Shown: positions 7,417-16,257 of the stretch, piece after piece
How positions within the stretch are numbered: the first letter of the stretch is position 1
How the letters are laid out: every line of letters starts with the position of its first letter
Assembly (NCBI RefSeq): GCF_002699205.1
Contig: NZ_PABT01000038.1
Coordinates: forward strand, 25,690 to 89,689
Source: Allomuricauda sp.
GTDB taxonomy: Bacteria; Bacteroidota; Bacteroidia; Flavobacteriales; Flavobacteriaceae
Reading direction: 5' to 3'
Length of the DNA: 64,000 bases
Translations under genes and position numbers: made by a program
Notes under the pieces: model-generated
Database searches by the model: none
What the model was told of the DNA's origin: nothing
Seen by the model: only the letters and a program-made list of their open reading frames with translations

Positions 7417-9606
7417 CTAGGCTTTCAACAGTTTGATCTTGAACTTGGTCCCCACACCTACCGCACTTTCAAGTCCTATTGTCCCCCCCATGGACTCAAT
7501 CTGGTTTTTTGTGATAAAAAGCCCGATTCCCCTTGCGTCTTTATTTCCATGAAATGTTTTGTACATTCCAAAAATTTTCTCGCCATACCTTTCCATATCA
7601 ATACCTTTTCCATTATCCTCCACTGACAACACGATAAACTCGTCTTCGGCATAGGATTGTATGGTAAGTGTCGGTTCCTTTTCAGGGTCGCGGTACTTAA
7701 TGGCATTGGTGGTCAAGTTCAGCACAATGCTTTCCATATAGGCCGACACTCCTTTTATTTTTATGTCGCTTGGAATATCTATGCTTACTTTAATGTTGTT
7801 CTCAAGGATCAAGGCATTTACATCTTCCAGAACCTTGTCAACAGTTTTACCTATAGTGATTTCTTTGAGTTTTTTGCCGGTTTCCAGATTTACTTGCACT
7901 ATTTCATTCAGGTGCGCAATGGTCTCGTTCAGTCCGTCCGATGCCCTGCTGAGCATACTGATCATTTCGTGTTGTTCCTCCTCCGTCAATTCATCATCCA
8001 ATAAAAACTTGCAGATCATGGTAAGGTTGGCCGCATTGGAACGCAAATTATGGGTCACTATATGTGCAAAATTCAAAAGACTGCTGTTCTGGTTCGTGGT
8101 CAACTGAAGTAGGTTCTTCAATTTGTTCTCAGCCTTGATACGTTCTGTAATATCCACTATTTGACATATATAGTGGGATATGGTCCCATCAAACTTTTTG
8201 ACTGCCGTTACCGTAAGCAAGGTATGTACCTCTTGGTGGTTTTTATCGAAATATCTTTTCTCTATTTGATAGGTGCTTCGCTTCCCTTGGACAACTTCCT
8301 CCAATAAGGACAGACCTATTTGCAGATCATCGGGATGGGTTATATCCTGAAAGGTAAGCTGTAACAATTCTTTGTTACTGTACCCAAAACTTTCGCAAAG
8401 ACTTTGGTTTACTTTAATGAAGGTACCATCCAAGGCTACAAGGGCCATACCTACGGAAGAGTTTTCAAAGGCTCCCTGCAAGGATTCCTCACTGGTTTCA
8501 AGTTGCAACTGTGCGTGTTTCAACTCGGTAATATCAACGTTGATACCTATCATTTTGACTGCTTCCCCCTTATTGTCCCTTACGACCGTGGCTTCGTCCT
8601 TTATCCATCTAATATCACCATTGGGCCATTTTACCCTGAAAGTGGTGTCATAATCCTTTTTGCCTTCAATGGCATCCTTTGTTTCACCGGATAGTCTTTT
8701 CCGATCTTCCTGGAGCACACAGGACTGCCACGCTTCATACACTCCCTTAAAATCGGATTCTTGGATACCATATAGACGGTATGTGTTGGCATCCCACAAA
8801 AGTTGATTGTTTTTGATATCATACTCCCAAATGCCGATTCCAGCCTTATCGGTGGCCAAAGCCAATCTATCACTAATTTTGTTATATTGAATCTCAGCCC
8901 TTTTCCGTCTATCTATATCCTGAAAAGTTCCTATAATCCTTACGCATTTACCATGTACCATTTCCGGTTCCCCGATGGCCCTTACCCAAAGCACCTTGTT
9001 TTTGGCCGTAATAATTTGGAGTTCTGTGTCCCATGACTTTCCATAAGCAATCCCTTCACTGACTAGTCTTGAAATGGTATCCCTACTATACCCTTCCTTG
9101 TAAAAGGTCAAGGCATCTTCCAAATTGGGAATGAAACCATCATTGACCTGGTGAATCTCCCTGGTAATTTGGGACCAATAAATCCCGTTATGTATCAAGT
9201 CAAGTTCCCATCCACCGATGTTAGCCACACGTTGCGATTTCTTCAAAAGTTCTTCTTCCCGTTTTTTTTCCGTGGTATCCTCCAAAACAAGGATAATCCC
9301 TGTTATGGCTTCATCCTCACCTTTGATGCTTTCAATTTTCCAATTGTACCATACAGTACCGTCTTTTTCGAAAACTGTGCGCATCTCTCCCGATCTACGG
9401 CCTTCATGTCCCAAACAGTATCTGATATCCGATTCCAGCTCTTTAGGCAACGTGGGCATAATTTCAAAAAATGACCTTCCCTGCAACTCATGCTTCCCTC
9501 CAAAATATTCGTTCCAATTATCGGACACATCCACAAAAGCACAATCTGTATCCAATATAGCCAAAGGTATAGGGGTCTTTTTAAAAAGGGATTGTTCGAT
9601 AATCAT
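7417..9606 (-). CDS. multi-PAS sensor histidine kinase
   Basis: A 729-residue cytoplasmic sensor with no membrane segment. Four PAS/PAC units can be followed at about residues 8-115, 125-235, 250-365 and 375-490, each ending in a typical PAC tail (for example GIILVLEDTTEKKR, IGTFQDIDRRKRAE, IGINVDITELKHAQ). The kinase part has a phosphoacceptor region NFAHIVTHNLRSNAAN, an N box (LNLTTNAIKYRD), a G1 box (VEDNGKGID) and a G2 box (ARGIGLFITKNQIE). The HNLRS H-box is the version common in Bacteroidota PAS kinases. No response regulator is adjacent, so it is an orphan. Confidence 0.9.
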   Translation of the reverse strand: MIIEQSLFKKTPIPLAILDTDCAFVDVSDNWNEYFGGKHELQGRSFFEIMPTLPKELESDIRYCLGHEGRRSGEMRTVFEKDGTVWYNWKIESIKGEDEAITGIILVLEDTTEKKREEELLKKSQRVANIGGWELDLIHNGIYWSQITREIHQVNDGFIPNLEDALTFYKEGYSRDTISRLVSEGIAYGKSWDTELQIITAKNKVLWVRAIGEPEMVHGKCVRIIGTFQDIDRRKRAEIQYNKISDRLALATDKAGIGIWEYDIKNNQLLWDANTYRLYGIQESDFKGVYEAWQSCVLQEDRKRLSGETKDAIEGKKDYDTTFRVKWPNGDIRWIKDEATVVRDNKGEAVKMIGINVDITELKHAQLQLETSEESLQGAFENSSVGMALVALDGTFIKVNQSLCESFGYSNKELLQLTFQDITHPDDLQIGLSLLEEVVQGKRSTYQIEKRYFDKNHQEVHTLLTVTAVKKFDGTISHYICQIVDITERIKAENKLKNLLQLTTNQNSSLLNFAHIVTHNLRSNAANLTMICKFLLDDELTEEEQHEMISMLSRASDGLNETIAHLNEIVQVNLETGKKLKEITIGKTVDKVLEDVNALILENNIKVSIDIPSDIKIKGVSAYMESIVLNLTTNAIKYRDPEKEPTLTIQSYAEDEFIVLSVEDNGKGIDMERYGEKIFGMYKTFHGNKDARGIGLFITKNQIESMGGTIGLESAVGVGTKFKIKLLKA

Positions 9607-9953
9607 CTATCTTTGAATTAATTGGCTGAAAACCAAATTGGAATATGGGATCTCTTTAACAACGTTAAAGTAAACAACGATACTATTGGTATTATTATTT
9701 ATGTCTCCCTACAAGAATCCAAGCTTCTCTTGAAAGCTTTTACCAAATCCTTTGGCACTCATAAAGACATCTTGGCTAAAATACTTCTTTTAATCGAGGG
9801 ATACGGTAAATATGCTAAAAAGCATATGGATTGGATTCGTTGTGTACAAATGAATCTTAAAAGTTAAAACCACCCAATGTCCTTTGTTTACCGATGTTCT
9901 TGGAAAAACCACTGCGTTTTCGTACCCATATTATAATCATTTTTTTCGCTTTA

Positions 9954-10112
9954 CTACTTTTTTCCAAAAGTAACCGCATCCTTGTAAGCTTTAACAATAG
10001 TGCTTTCCCTCATCCCCTTGGAGGTGCTTTGACTGCCTTTTGCCAAGACTCCGTCGTATATTCCCTTATTTTGGTCTTGACATGTTTTCAATTTACACGC
10101 TCTTTTTCCCAT
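9954..10112 (-). CDS. possible small basic protein (52 aa)
   Basis: An ATG-started frame beginning MGKRACKLKTCQDQNKG and ending FGKK. It is lysine-rich with two cysteines and no hydrophobic segment, and looks more protein-like than the competing plus-strand frames in the 9607-10123 interval. A TTTG sits 12 bases upstream of the start. It overlaps nothing coding unless the membrane protein gene starts upstream of 10112. No family recognised; may be spurious. Confidence 0.25.
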   Translation of the reverse strand: MGKRACKLKTCQDQNKGIYDGVLAKGSQSTSKGMRESTIVKAYKDAVTFGKK

Positions 10113-10123
10113 AGTCCCGTCAA

Positions 10124-10798
10124 ATGTGGCAGGTCCAAATTGACATATATCATGGACTAGGTTCGGCATTGCAACTAACTTGCGGAATGGTTTGGATCAA
10201 ACTGGGCATATTACTCATTGGGTTTACACAAGCGGGTTTATTGCCCAATTCCATCAAAAAGGTTTTGGTACACGTAGACCTTGACCTAAAAAAACAGACC
10301 CTTAGTTTTTTAAGCAATAAAGACCTTTATGGCGATGCCTTCGTTAAAGGATACAAACGACTGTTGTTTGCCACAGCCCTACTCACATATTCATTTTTTT
10401 GGTTGCTGTCCATACATTATAATCTCGGGGAACATACAAAGTTGATGCAATACATTGACTTGTGTTTTGCTTCTTTGGCATCACTGGCCTTTGTTCCCCA
10501 TAATTTAAAGCCTTACAGCCTGAAAAGTTTGCGACCATTGTTACAACGTTTAATCCATAACCTGCTCTCCGTCGTGGTGTTTCTTTCGCTAACGGCTCTT
10601 ATCGTAACTTTTCAGGTAACGATTCTTCCCAAGGCAAAATTCCTCGGTATTTCAGGATTGGTACTAATCGGTGTTACCCTATTGTCTGTAGTAATCTCTA
10701 TGTTAAAAAACGGCATCAACGGTGCCTCTGAATTGCTCTTTATAAATGGAATAAGGCTATGGACAATTCTTGTGACCATCGTTACTTTTTTGAGTTGA
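10124..10798 (+). CDS. uncharacterised polytopic membrane protein
   Basis: A 224-residue frame with about six hydrophobic segments (roughly residues 22-42, 83-100, 108-125, 148-165, 173-195, 205-222) and a soluble loop containing VLVHVDLDLKKQ and KDLYGDAFVKGYKR. Only the part from the second ATG (10187) is clearly membrane-protein-like, so the true start may be 10187. The layout resembles small Bacteroidota membrane families of unknown function. A single gene: the kinase upstream is divergent and the downstream interval is empty. Confidence 0.6.
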   Translation: MWQVQIDIYHGLGSALQLTCGMVWIKLGILLIGFTQAGLLPNSIKKVLVHVDLDLKKQTLSFLSNKDLYGDAFVKGYKRLLFATALLTYSFFWLLSIHYNLGEHTKLMQYIDLCFASLASLAFVPHNLKPYSLKSLRPLLQRLIHNLLSVVVFLSLTALIVTFQVTILPKAKFLGISGLVLIGVTLLSVVISMLKNGINGASELLFINGIRLWTILVTIVTFLS

Positions 10799-11431
10799 CA
10801 TCTTCAAATCTAAAAAATATCGGTAGCCCATAAACCAAAATTGTTTTATGTCACCGCAAGGCGATAGGTTATTTCATGGTTTTATGGTTTTTCGTTACCG
10901 ATACCACTCAAACTATATCTCATTGGGTTTATCACGATCAAACCATTATTCCCCATTGATAACCCAGATTCAAATTGTTTTTTGATTACAATCCTATTGG
11001 CAATGCGCTCCATAGTATCAATAAGGATGTGTTCAACCAACCTTATCCTGGGTTTTAATAGCTTGATTTAGATTTGAATTGTGGATGGTCTGCTAGGGTA
11101 AATCACATAAGTTTTATTAAAAAAACAATTACATGAAGGCTGTTTACAAATTGTTTGCAAAAACTGAAGCTCTTGTTTTAAGAGTGATTATGGAAGGATT
11201 TACCACTTCCATATTTATCGAAAACTCTTACATTTAACCCGATTCCCACAATTTAAAGTGAGCCAATCCAAAAACTAGGTAAATAAAAATGTAACGACTT
11301 GGGCATGGCCAGCTGCGTTGGCGACATATGCTGATAAAAGTTGGGGATATAAAACAAGTTAGCATTCATGCAAAGAAACTGATAAGCCAATACACAAAAT
11401 AAATACGAAACCAAAAACCGATTTAACCCCA
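10799..11431. other. gene-free AT-rich interval
   Basis: No frame with protein-like composition is seen on either strand. A small hairpin lies at 11189-11213 (TATGGAAG / CTTCCATA). The segment 11290-11370 with GCCAGCTGCGTTGGC is more structured than its surroundings but not identified. Confidence 0.5.
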
Positions 11432-12058
11432 GTGAAAACAATAAGTTCAAGAATTACATATAAACGTAAATTCAGTTTACGAGAAATGTATGGTGCTACT
11501 GTTTTTGCCCCAAGGGCAATGTCAAAACTAATCGGGAATAAAAAAAGTAAATTGGTTGACCAAAATTTTGTGAAACGTATACAATTGGCAGTTACAGAAG
11601 TAAACGGATGTGCAATATGCTCATACGGTCATGCCAAAATGGCTTTGCGCCAAGGTATGGGCAACGAAGAAATAAACAGCTTTTTAAGCGAAGATGGTGG
11701 CGGTGAATTTATAAAGCCTGAAGAAGCAAAAGCAATCCTGTTTGCCCAACATTTTGCCGAATCAAAAGGTTTTCCAAAGAAATACGCTTATGATTCCATT
11801 GTGAAAGAATATGGAAAAGAAAAAGCACAAATTATACTTTCGGCTTCTCAAATGATGATTGTTGGCAATATGTACGGAATTCCCCTCAGCGCATTCATAT
11901 CCAGACTAAAAGGACAGCCATATAAAGACAGCTCTTTAGTTTACGAAATTGGAACACTGATAGCAGAGATCCTTTTTCTGCCTATTGCGATTGTTCATGG
12001 TTTCATTAGAGGTCTTATTGGTTTACCAAATGAAAGATTTGACAACGGTACCGATTAG
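11432..12058 (+). CDS. AhpD-like carboxymuconolactone decarboxylase family protein
   Basis: A 208-residue all-alpha protein. The redox motif ExxxCxxCxxxH of AhpD-type members is present as EVNGCAICSYGHAKMA (about residues 56-71), which suggests alkylhydroperoxidase/disulphide chemistry and not decarboxylation. The C-terminal 40 residues contain a hydrophobic stretch (LIAEILFLPIAIVHGFI) that could associate with the membrane. GTG start at 11432; no ATG precedes the conserved region. First of three accessory genes in a low-GC stretch with no functional link to its neighbours. Confidence 0.8.
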   Translation: MKTISSRITYKRKFSLREMYGATVFAPRAMSKLIGNKKSKLVDQNFVKRIQLAVTEVNGCAICSYGHAKMALRQGMGNEEINSFLSEDGGGEFIKPEEAKAILFAQHFAESKGFPKKYAYDSIVKEYGKEKAQIILSASQMMIVGNMYGIPLSAFISRLKGQPYKDSSLVYEIGTLIAEILFLPIAIVHGFIRGLIGLPNERFDNGTD

Positions 12059-12378
12059 AAATTAGGTAGGATATTAAATAATCGACAAGTTTAAAAGATG
12101 TACGAAACGCATACAACAGTAACCATTGCAACCCCTTGAACAACGAAAAAAGACTTTTTTGGGAACCTGTTATTTTTAGACTACAATGCAACCCGGATTT
12201 TGGGCGGTCCCGATCTATCAAGGCCATATCCCTTTCTGGATTGAAAAAAATCGGCCTGACGAAAGATATCAAACAAACAAATCGATAAATTTGGCCTGAA
12301 ATCCGAAGGTCGTGGTCTTCGAACACTACCGATCATCACTAAAATACATTAACATTGGCCACAATTGGAACAAAGACA
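12059..12378. other. intergenic interval without a supported gene
   Basis: Both strands read; the minus-strand frame 12015-12326 has no family features and overlaps the AhpD-like gene. ATGCAACCC-like words occur twice (about 12132 and 12187). A short AAAAAAG/CTTTTTT hairpin near 12155 may stop the upstream transcript. Confidence 0.4.
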
Positions 12379-13380
12379 ATGGGAAAGAGCCTTTTAACAA
12401 TACTATTATTTTTGTGCTCTTTTCAATTTACGATAGCACAAAATGATGGTTTAAAATGGTTGGATATTGAATTGTCAAACTATTCGTATCCTTATGACGT
12501 ATCCACTATAGCATTGGAAATACAAGGGCAGAATTTAAAAATGGCCTACATGGATGTCAAGCCTGAAAATTACAATGGGAAAAACGTCCTTTTATTTCAC
12601 GGAAAAAACTTCAATGGTGCCTATTGGAAAACGACTATCGAAGCTTTGACCAATGAAGGTTTTCGTGTCATAGTTCCCGATCAAATAGGTTTCGGGAAAT
12701 CTTCCAAACCACAATATTTTCATTATACCTTTCAACAATTGGCACAAAACAACAAAGCATTGTTGGATACTTTAAAAATTGACAAGACAGCTGTTTTGGG
12801 ACATTCCATGGGTGGAATGCTAGCTGCCCGTTTTACCTTGATGTATCCGGATATGACTGAAAAATTGATTTTGGAAAACCCGATCGGTCTGGAAGATTGG
12901 AAATTAAAAGTGCCCTATCAACCCGTTGATTGGTGGTACCAAAATGAACTTAAAAAGAATTATGAAAGCATAAAGAAGTATCAATTGGTAAATTACTATG
13001 ACAACAAATGGAAACCTGAATATGATGAATGGGTAAACCTACTTGCGGGTTGGACACTTAATTCAAATTATAAAACAATAGCCTGGAACAATGCCTTGAC
13101 CTATGATATGATTTTCACACAACCGGTGGTATATGAATTCAAAAATATCTCCGCACCCACATTGCTTATTATTGGCACAAGGGACAGAACCGCTTTGGGC
13201 AAACCCTTAGTTTCAGAAGAAGTACGAAAAACCATGGGGCTATATAACGAATTGGGAAAGAAAACACAGAAGGAAATACCTGACTCAGAGTTAGTGGAAA
13301 TAGAAAACGTTGGACACTTGCCACATATTGAAAAATTTGAAAGTTTCATCGACCCTTTAATAAGGTTTTTGAAAAAATAA
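12379..13380 (+). CDS. exported alpha/beta hydrolase
   Basis: A 333-residue protein with a signal peptide (MGKSLLTILLFLCSFQFTIAQ); the ATG at 12379 is chosen for that reason although a TTG frame opens at 12355. Hydrolase features: HGKNFNGAYW (oxyanion region), DQIGFGKSSKP, GHSMGGMLAAR (nucleophile elbow), IGTRDRTALG (acid) and NVGHLPHIE (catalytic His). It belongs with proline iminopeptidase/epoxide-hydrolase-like enzymes; substrate unknown. An inverted repeat begins in its stop codon. Confidence 0.85.
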   Translation: MGKSLLTILLFLCSFQFTIAQNDGLKWLDIELSNYSYPYDVSTIALEIQGQNLKMAYMDVKPENYNGKNVLLFHGKNFNGAYWKTTIEALTNEGFRVIVPDQIGFGKSSKPQYFHYTFQQLAQNNKALLDTLKIDKTAVLGHSMGGMLAARFTLMYPDMTEKLILENPIGLEDWKLKVPYQPVDWWYQNELKKNYESIKKYQLVNYYDNKWKPEYDEWVNLLAGWTLNSNYKTIAWNNALTYDMIFTQPVVYEFKNISAPTLLIIGTRDRTALGKPLVSEEVRKTMGLYNELGKKTQKEIPDSELVEIENVGHLPHIEKFESFIDPLIRFLKK

Positions 13381-13445
13381 CGGTTGCCGATAACAAGGTA
13401 AACCGTTACACAACCCTATAATAATCAAAACGACCGGTATAAACG
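13378..13445 (+). repeat. 3' flanking hairpin and intergenic repeat, copy A
   Basis: TAACGGTTGCC (13378) pairs imperfectly with GGTAAACCGTTA (ending 13408). The following 45 bases (13401-13445: AACCGTTACACAA, then ATAATAATCA, then ACCGGTATAA) align with 14803-14850 after the next gene at roughly 80 per cent identity by eye. Confidence 0.6.
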
Positions 13446-13743
13446 CCTGTGAAATTTCCTTGGGGATACGTTCGCGCTAACAGAAATCGGAAAAGGGATT
13501 TTCCCAATAATACTTTTCCCCTACGTTCCAAAATGTTGACCACCAAACGTTAAAACCCCATTGATCCCATGTTGTTTTTCGTTAACTTGCGCAACAGGCA
13601 CATTGGCTATAAGTGCATGTTCTTCCCCACACCTGAAAATCCTCATCGGTTTTCAACGTGGTGTGTCCTTGCTAAGTTTGTACAAATCCATGCAATTGGG
13701 AGCCAAACCGTTGATAAAGATCTCAAACAAAATTCAGAATTCA

Positions 13744-14790
13744 ATGAAAACAATACTATTATCTCTTTCGATAATTTTTATGGCCCAAGTCACTCTTGCA
13801 CAGAATGCATTTCAAAAAGCTTTCAATTCGGAAATAAAATCTTCAAGAGCAAACGTCCGTATCGAATTTTCCGATGATACCGGGAATTCTGCCCACCTAC
13901 CAATATCCATCATAAAAGGTGAAACCGAAGGACCTGTTTTTACCATTATTGCCGGAATTCATGGTTACGAATACCCACCAATCATTGCGACACAGGATTT
14001 GCTGAAAGAAATCGAAGTAGAGAATCTTAAAGGAACTTTGATCGTTGTTCCCATTGCCAACGTCTCTTCTTTTTTTACGCGGACTCCATTTATCAATCCT
14101 CAAGACCAGAAAAATTTAAACAACGTATTCCCTGGAAAAAAAGATGGCACAATTACCGAACAGTTAGCCTATTTTATAACTAAAAATATTATTTCCGTAA
14201 GTGATGTTGTACTTGATGTTCATGGCGGTGATGCCTGTGAAGATTTGATTCCCTTTGTTTGTTATTACAACAACACCCAAAAACCAAATCAAACTGCATT
14301 GGCAAAAAAACTCTCTGAAAATAGCGGTTTCCAGTATATCGTTTCCTATCCATATAATATTTCGAATACGGATCCCGCAAAGTATGCGTTCAAACAAGCT
14401 GTTCAAAATGGAAAAACGGCATTGAGCATTGAATGTGGTAAATTAGGTAATGTACAGCGGGAGAATGTGGATCTCATAAAGAAAGGAATTTACAATATGT
14501 TGGCTACCATGAAAATGTATGGGAATGGTAGTGGACCCCATAACAATATCACCTATAAAAACAATCAAACCTATATCAATGCCAACGTTAAGGGAATATT
14601 TTACAGTGAATACAAGGCCGGTGATGCAGTTAAAAAAAATGATGTCGTAGGATATACTACGGATGAATTTGGAAGTATCTTAGAAACCTACAGGGCACCA
14701 AAAGATGGCATCATTTTATATATGCTCGCAACGCCACCAATCAATATTGATGATACTGTAATGTGCATCAGTTCGTTTATTGAAAACTGA
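13744..14790 (+). CDS. exported succinylglutamate desuccinylase/aspartoacylase family protein (M14-type)
   Basis: A 348-residue zinc amidohydrolase-like protein. The start at 13744 begins a signal peptide (MKTILLSLSIIFMAQVTLAQ); the 61 codons open upstream are not protein-like. Zinc ligands are visible in GIHGYEYPP (HxxE) and DVHGGDACED (second His). The C-terminal part (VKGIFYSEYKAGDAVKKND) is the biotinyl-like beta domain common to AstE/AspA-like proteins. It would remove an acyl group from an N-acyl amino acid or peptide in the periplasm. Isolated gene. Confidence 0.82.
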   Translation: MKTILLSLSIIFMAQVTLAQNAFQKAFNSEIKSSRANVRIEFSDDTGNSAHLPISIIKGETEGPVFTIIAGIHGYEYPPIIATQDLLKEIEVENLKGTLIVVPIANVSSFFTRTPFINPQDQKNLNNVFPGKKDGTITEQLAYFITKNIISVSDVVLDVHGGDACEDLIPFVCYYNNTQKPNQTALAKKLSENSGFQYIVSYPYNISNTDPAKYAFKQAVQNGKTALSIECGKLGNVQRENVDLIKKGIYNMLATMKMYGNGSGPHNNITYKNNQTYINANVKGIFYSEYKAGDAVKKNDVVGYTTDEFGSILETYRAPKDGIILYMLATPPINIDDTVMCISSFIEN

Positions 14791-14802
14791 TTTTCCAACA
14801 AC

Positions 14803-14850
14803 AACCGTTGCACAAGCCCATAATAATCAGAAAAAACACCGGTATAACCG
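14803..14850 (+). repeat. intergenic repeat, copy B
   Basis: AACCGTTGCACAAGCCC, then ATAATAATCAG, then CACCGGTATAACCG; the direct counterpart of 13401-13445, here 13 bases after the stop of the M14-type gene. Confidence 0.6.
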
Positions 14851-14920
14851 TTTTTAAAGCTGTTTTTATCTTTATATCACTGGGCATCCTATATTTGTTT
14901 GGTGCCCACAAGTGATTATT

Positions 14921-14943
14921 CAAGTCCGTGGAACTTGTTTTTT
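14921..14943 (+). terminator. candidate terminator
   Basis: CAAGT pairs with ACTTG across CCGTGGA (one extra internal pair possible) and is followed by TTTTTTA. It lies 130 bp past the M14-type gene and at the 3' end of the minus-strand remnant. Confidence 0.4.
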
Positions 14944-15259
14944 ACGATATATGATAAAATACGCCTTCCCTCTCCTTTATGGGAATTTCCGTTAGAATTT
15001 CAGATACTTCCAAGAGGTTATGGGAGGTTGCGGAGAGGTGGACTGTCCTGTTCGCCTGCTCCTGTTCCATGGTGTTTATCACCTTATTGTACAGCCATGG
15101 TGCGAACCAAACCATCCGCAAAAAATTGATTTAATATCCAATAGAAGTAGTTCCGTTGACATCAATTTTGCTTCGACCCGCCATAACATCCTGGCCCTTG
15201 GCCCTTCGGTTCAGTGACAAAACATCCAACACGGTATCGTTTGATGAGATATCCTTCAT
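14942..15259 (-). pseudogene. decayed gene divergent from the TrxR-like operon
   Basis: One reading frame starts at the ATG at 15259 (MKDISSNDTVLDVLSLNRRA...), meets TAA at 15131-15133, then continues in the same frame with protein-like sequence (FLRMVWFAPWLYNKVIN, ATSHNLLEVSEILTEIP) to TAA at 14942. Read through, it would be about 105 residues. The start codon overlaps the edge of the large palindrome at 15258, so the gene may share that operator. No family recognised; it could also be two short unrelated frames. Confidence 0.4.
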
Positions 15260-15308
15260 TTATTTTAATGCAACTAAGTTGCATTAAAATAAATTATGCA
15301 TAAATTTG
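15258..15308 (+). promoter_or_regulatory. 37-bp palindromic operator with promoter (metal-regulator box 1)
   Basis: Arms 15258-15275 and 15277-15294 are exact reverse complements around a single base; the core is TGCAAC-TAA-GTTGCA. The -33 TTG (15279-15281) lies inside the right half-site and TAAATTTG (15301-15308) fits the -7 box at a 19-base spacing. Nearly the same arrangement precedes the TonB receptor at 28326. The size and dyad suit a Fur/Zur-type repressor, and a Fur-family gene lies at 34667. Confidence 0.8.
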
Positions 15309-15336
15309 CAATAACTATTTCAACGCCACACCCCAT

Positions 15337-16257
15337 ATGGAAGAGAACAAGATATACGACGTCATTATAATAGGTGGAAGCTATGCTGGTCTTTCGGCAG
15401 CGTTGTCACTTGGAAGGTCCCTGAGGAAAACCCTGATCATCGATGCCGGGGAACCCTGTAACAAACAAACCCCACATTCCCATAATTTTTTGACACATGA
15501 TGGAACGCCTCCGAGCAAAATCACCTTGTTGGCAAAAAAACAAGTAGCCGCCTATGACAGTATATCATTTGTTGTTGGATTCGCCACAAAAGTGGATACC
15601 CATGAAAATGGTTTTGTGGTCCACTTGGAGAATGGGGCATTTTATGAAGGAAAAAAAATCATTCTGGCAACGGGCATCAAGGACCTGATGCCCGAAATCC
15701 CAGGTTTTCAAGATTGCTGGGGGATATCCGTGATACATTGTCCGTACTGCCATGGATACGAGTACCGTGGCAAAAAAATTGGTTTGTTGGCCAAGCCCGA
15801 ACAGGCCTTTCATTTGGCTTCCCTCCTGCTCAACCTCGGTAACGATATTACCATCATGCAAGTGGAACCCTCAGCTTTTACAAAAGAACAGTTGAAGACC
15901 CTGCATCAACACAATATTAAAATCCTGAACAATAATGTGACGGCAATCGAACATAAAACCGGGTACCTACAACAAGTAATACTCGATAATGGTGAAAAGT
16001 TATCGTTCTCGGCAATTTATGCAGGATTGCCCTTTGAGCAACACTCAGCTATTCCAACAAGCTTAAAATGTGAGCTTACGGAACAAGGGTACATTAAAAC
16101 AGACCATTTTCAAAAGACCTCCGTCCCTGGAGTGTTCGCCTGTGGTGACAACTGCGTTCCCATGCGATCTGTCGCACAAGCCGTGGCATCGGGGAACATT
16201 GCCGGCGCCGTGGCCAATATGGAACTTTCACAAGAATCATTTATACCAATTTCATGA
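15337..16257 (+). CDS. thioredoxin-reductase-like FAD/NAD(P)-dependent oxidoreductase
   Basis: A 306-residue flavoprotein. The FAD-binding motif IIGGSYAGLSAALSLGRS is at residues 11-28, a dithiol CPYCHG at about 137-142 stands where thioredoxin reductases have their redox cysteines, and the FAD-closing motif GVFACGDNC is near residue 268. The middle NAD(P) motif is degenerate (IGLLAKPEQAFHLASLL in place of GxGxxA), so its electron donor may differ from that of canonical TrxB. It overlaps the MerC gene by 4 bp (ATGA) and is transcribed from the palindromic promoter just upstream, so expression is probably metal-responsive. Confidence 0.85.
   Translation: MEENKIYDVIIIGGSYAGLSAALSLGRSLRKTLIIDAGEPCNKQTPHSHNFLTHDGTPPSKITLLAKKQVAAYDSISFVVGFATKVDTHENGFVVHLENGAFYEGKKIILATGIKDLMPEIPGFQDCWGISVIHCPYCHGYEYRGKKIGLLAKPEQAFHLASLLLNLGNDITIMQVEPSAFTKEQLKTLHQHNIKILNNNVTAIEHKTGYLQQVILDNGEKLSFSAIYAGLPFEQHSAIPTSLKCELTEQGYIKTDHFQKTSVPGVFACGDNCVPMRSVAQAVASGNIAGAVANMELSQESFIPIS

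Noticed and set aside
9622..9867. Plus-strand 81-codon frame with TTG start
   Set aside because: Lies in the promoter region of the divergent kinase, has no ATG before the middle, and no recognisable features.
10165..10187. A third TGCAAC-like operator (ATTGCAACTAACTTGCGG)
   Set aside because: It resembles the metal boxes but lies inside or at the start of the 10124 membrane protein gene, its right half-site is degenerate, and no TANNTTTG follows at 19 bases.
11253..11450. Minus-strand 65-codon frame
   Set aside because: Overlaps the start of the AhpD-like gene and derives from AT-rich structured intergenic sequence; no protein features.
12015..12326. Minus-strand 103-codon frame in the 12.1-kb gap
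   Set aside because: Overlaps the end of the AhpD-like gene antisense, unusual composition, no motif.
13561..13743. 61-codon N-terminal extension of the M14-type gene
   Set aside because: The extension is not protein-like, and the ATG at 13744 starts a clear signal peptide.
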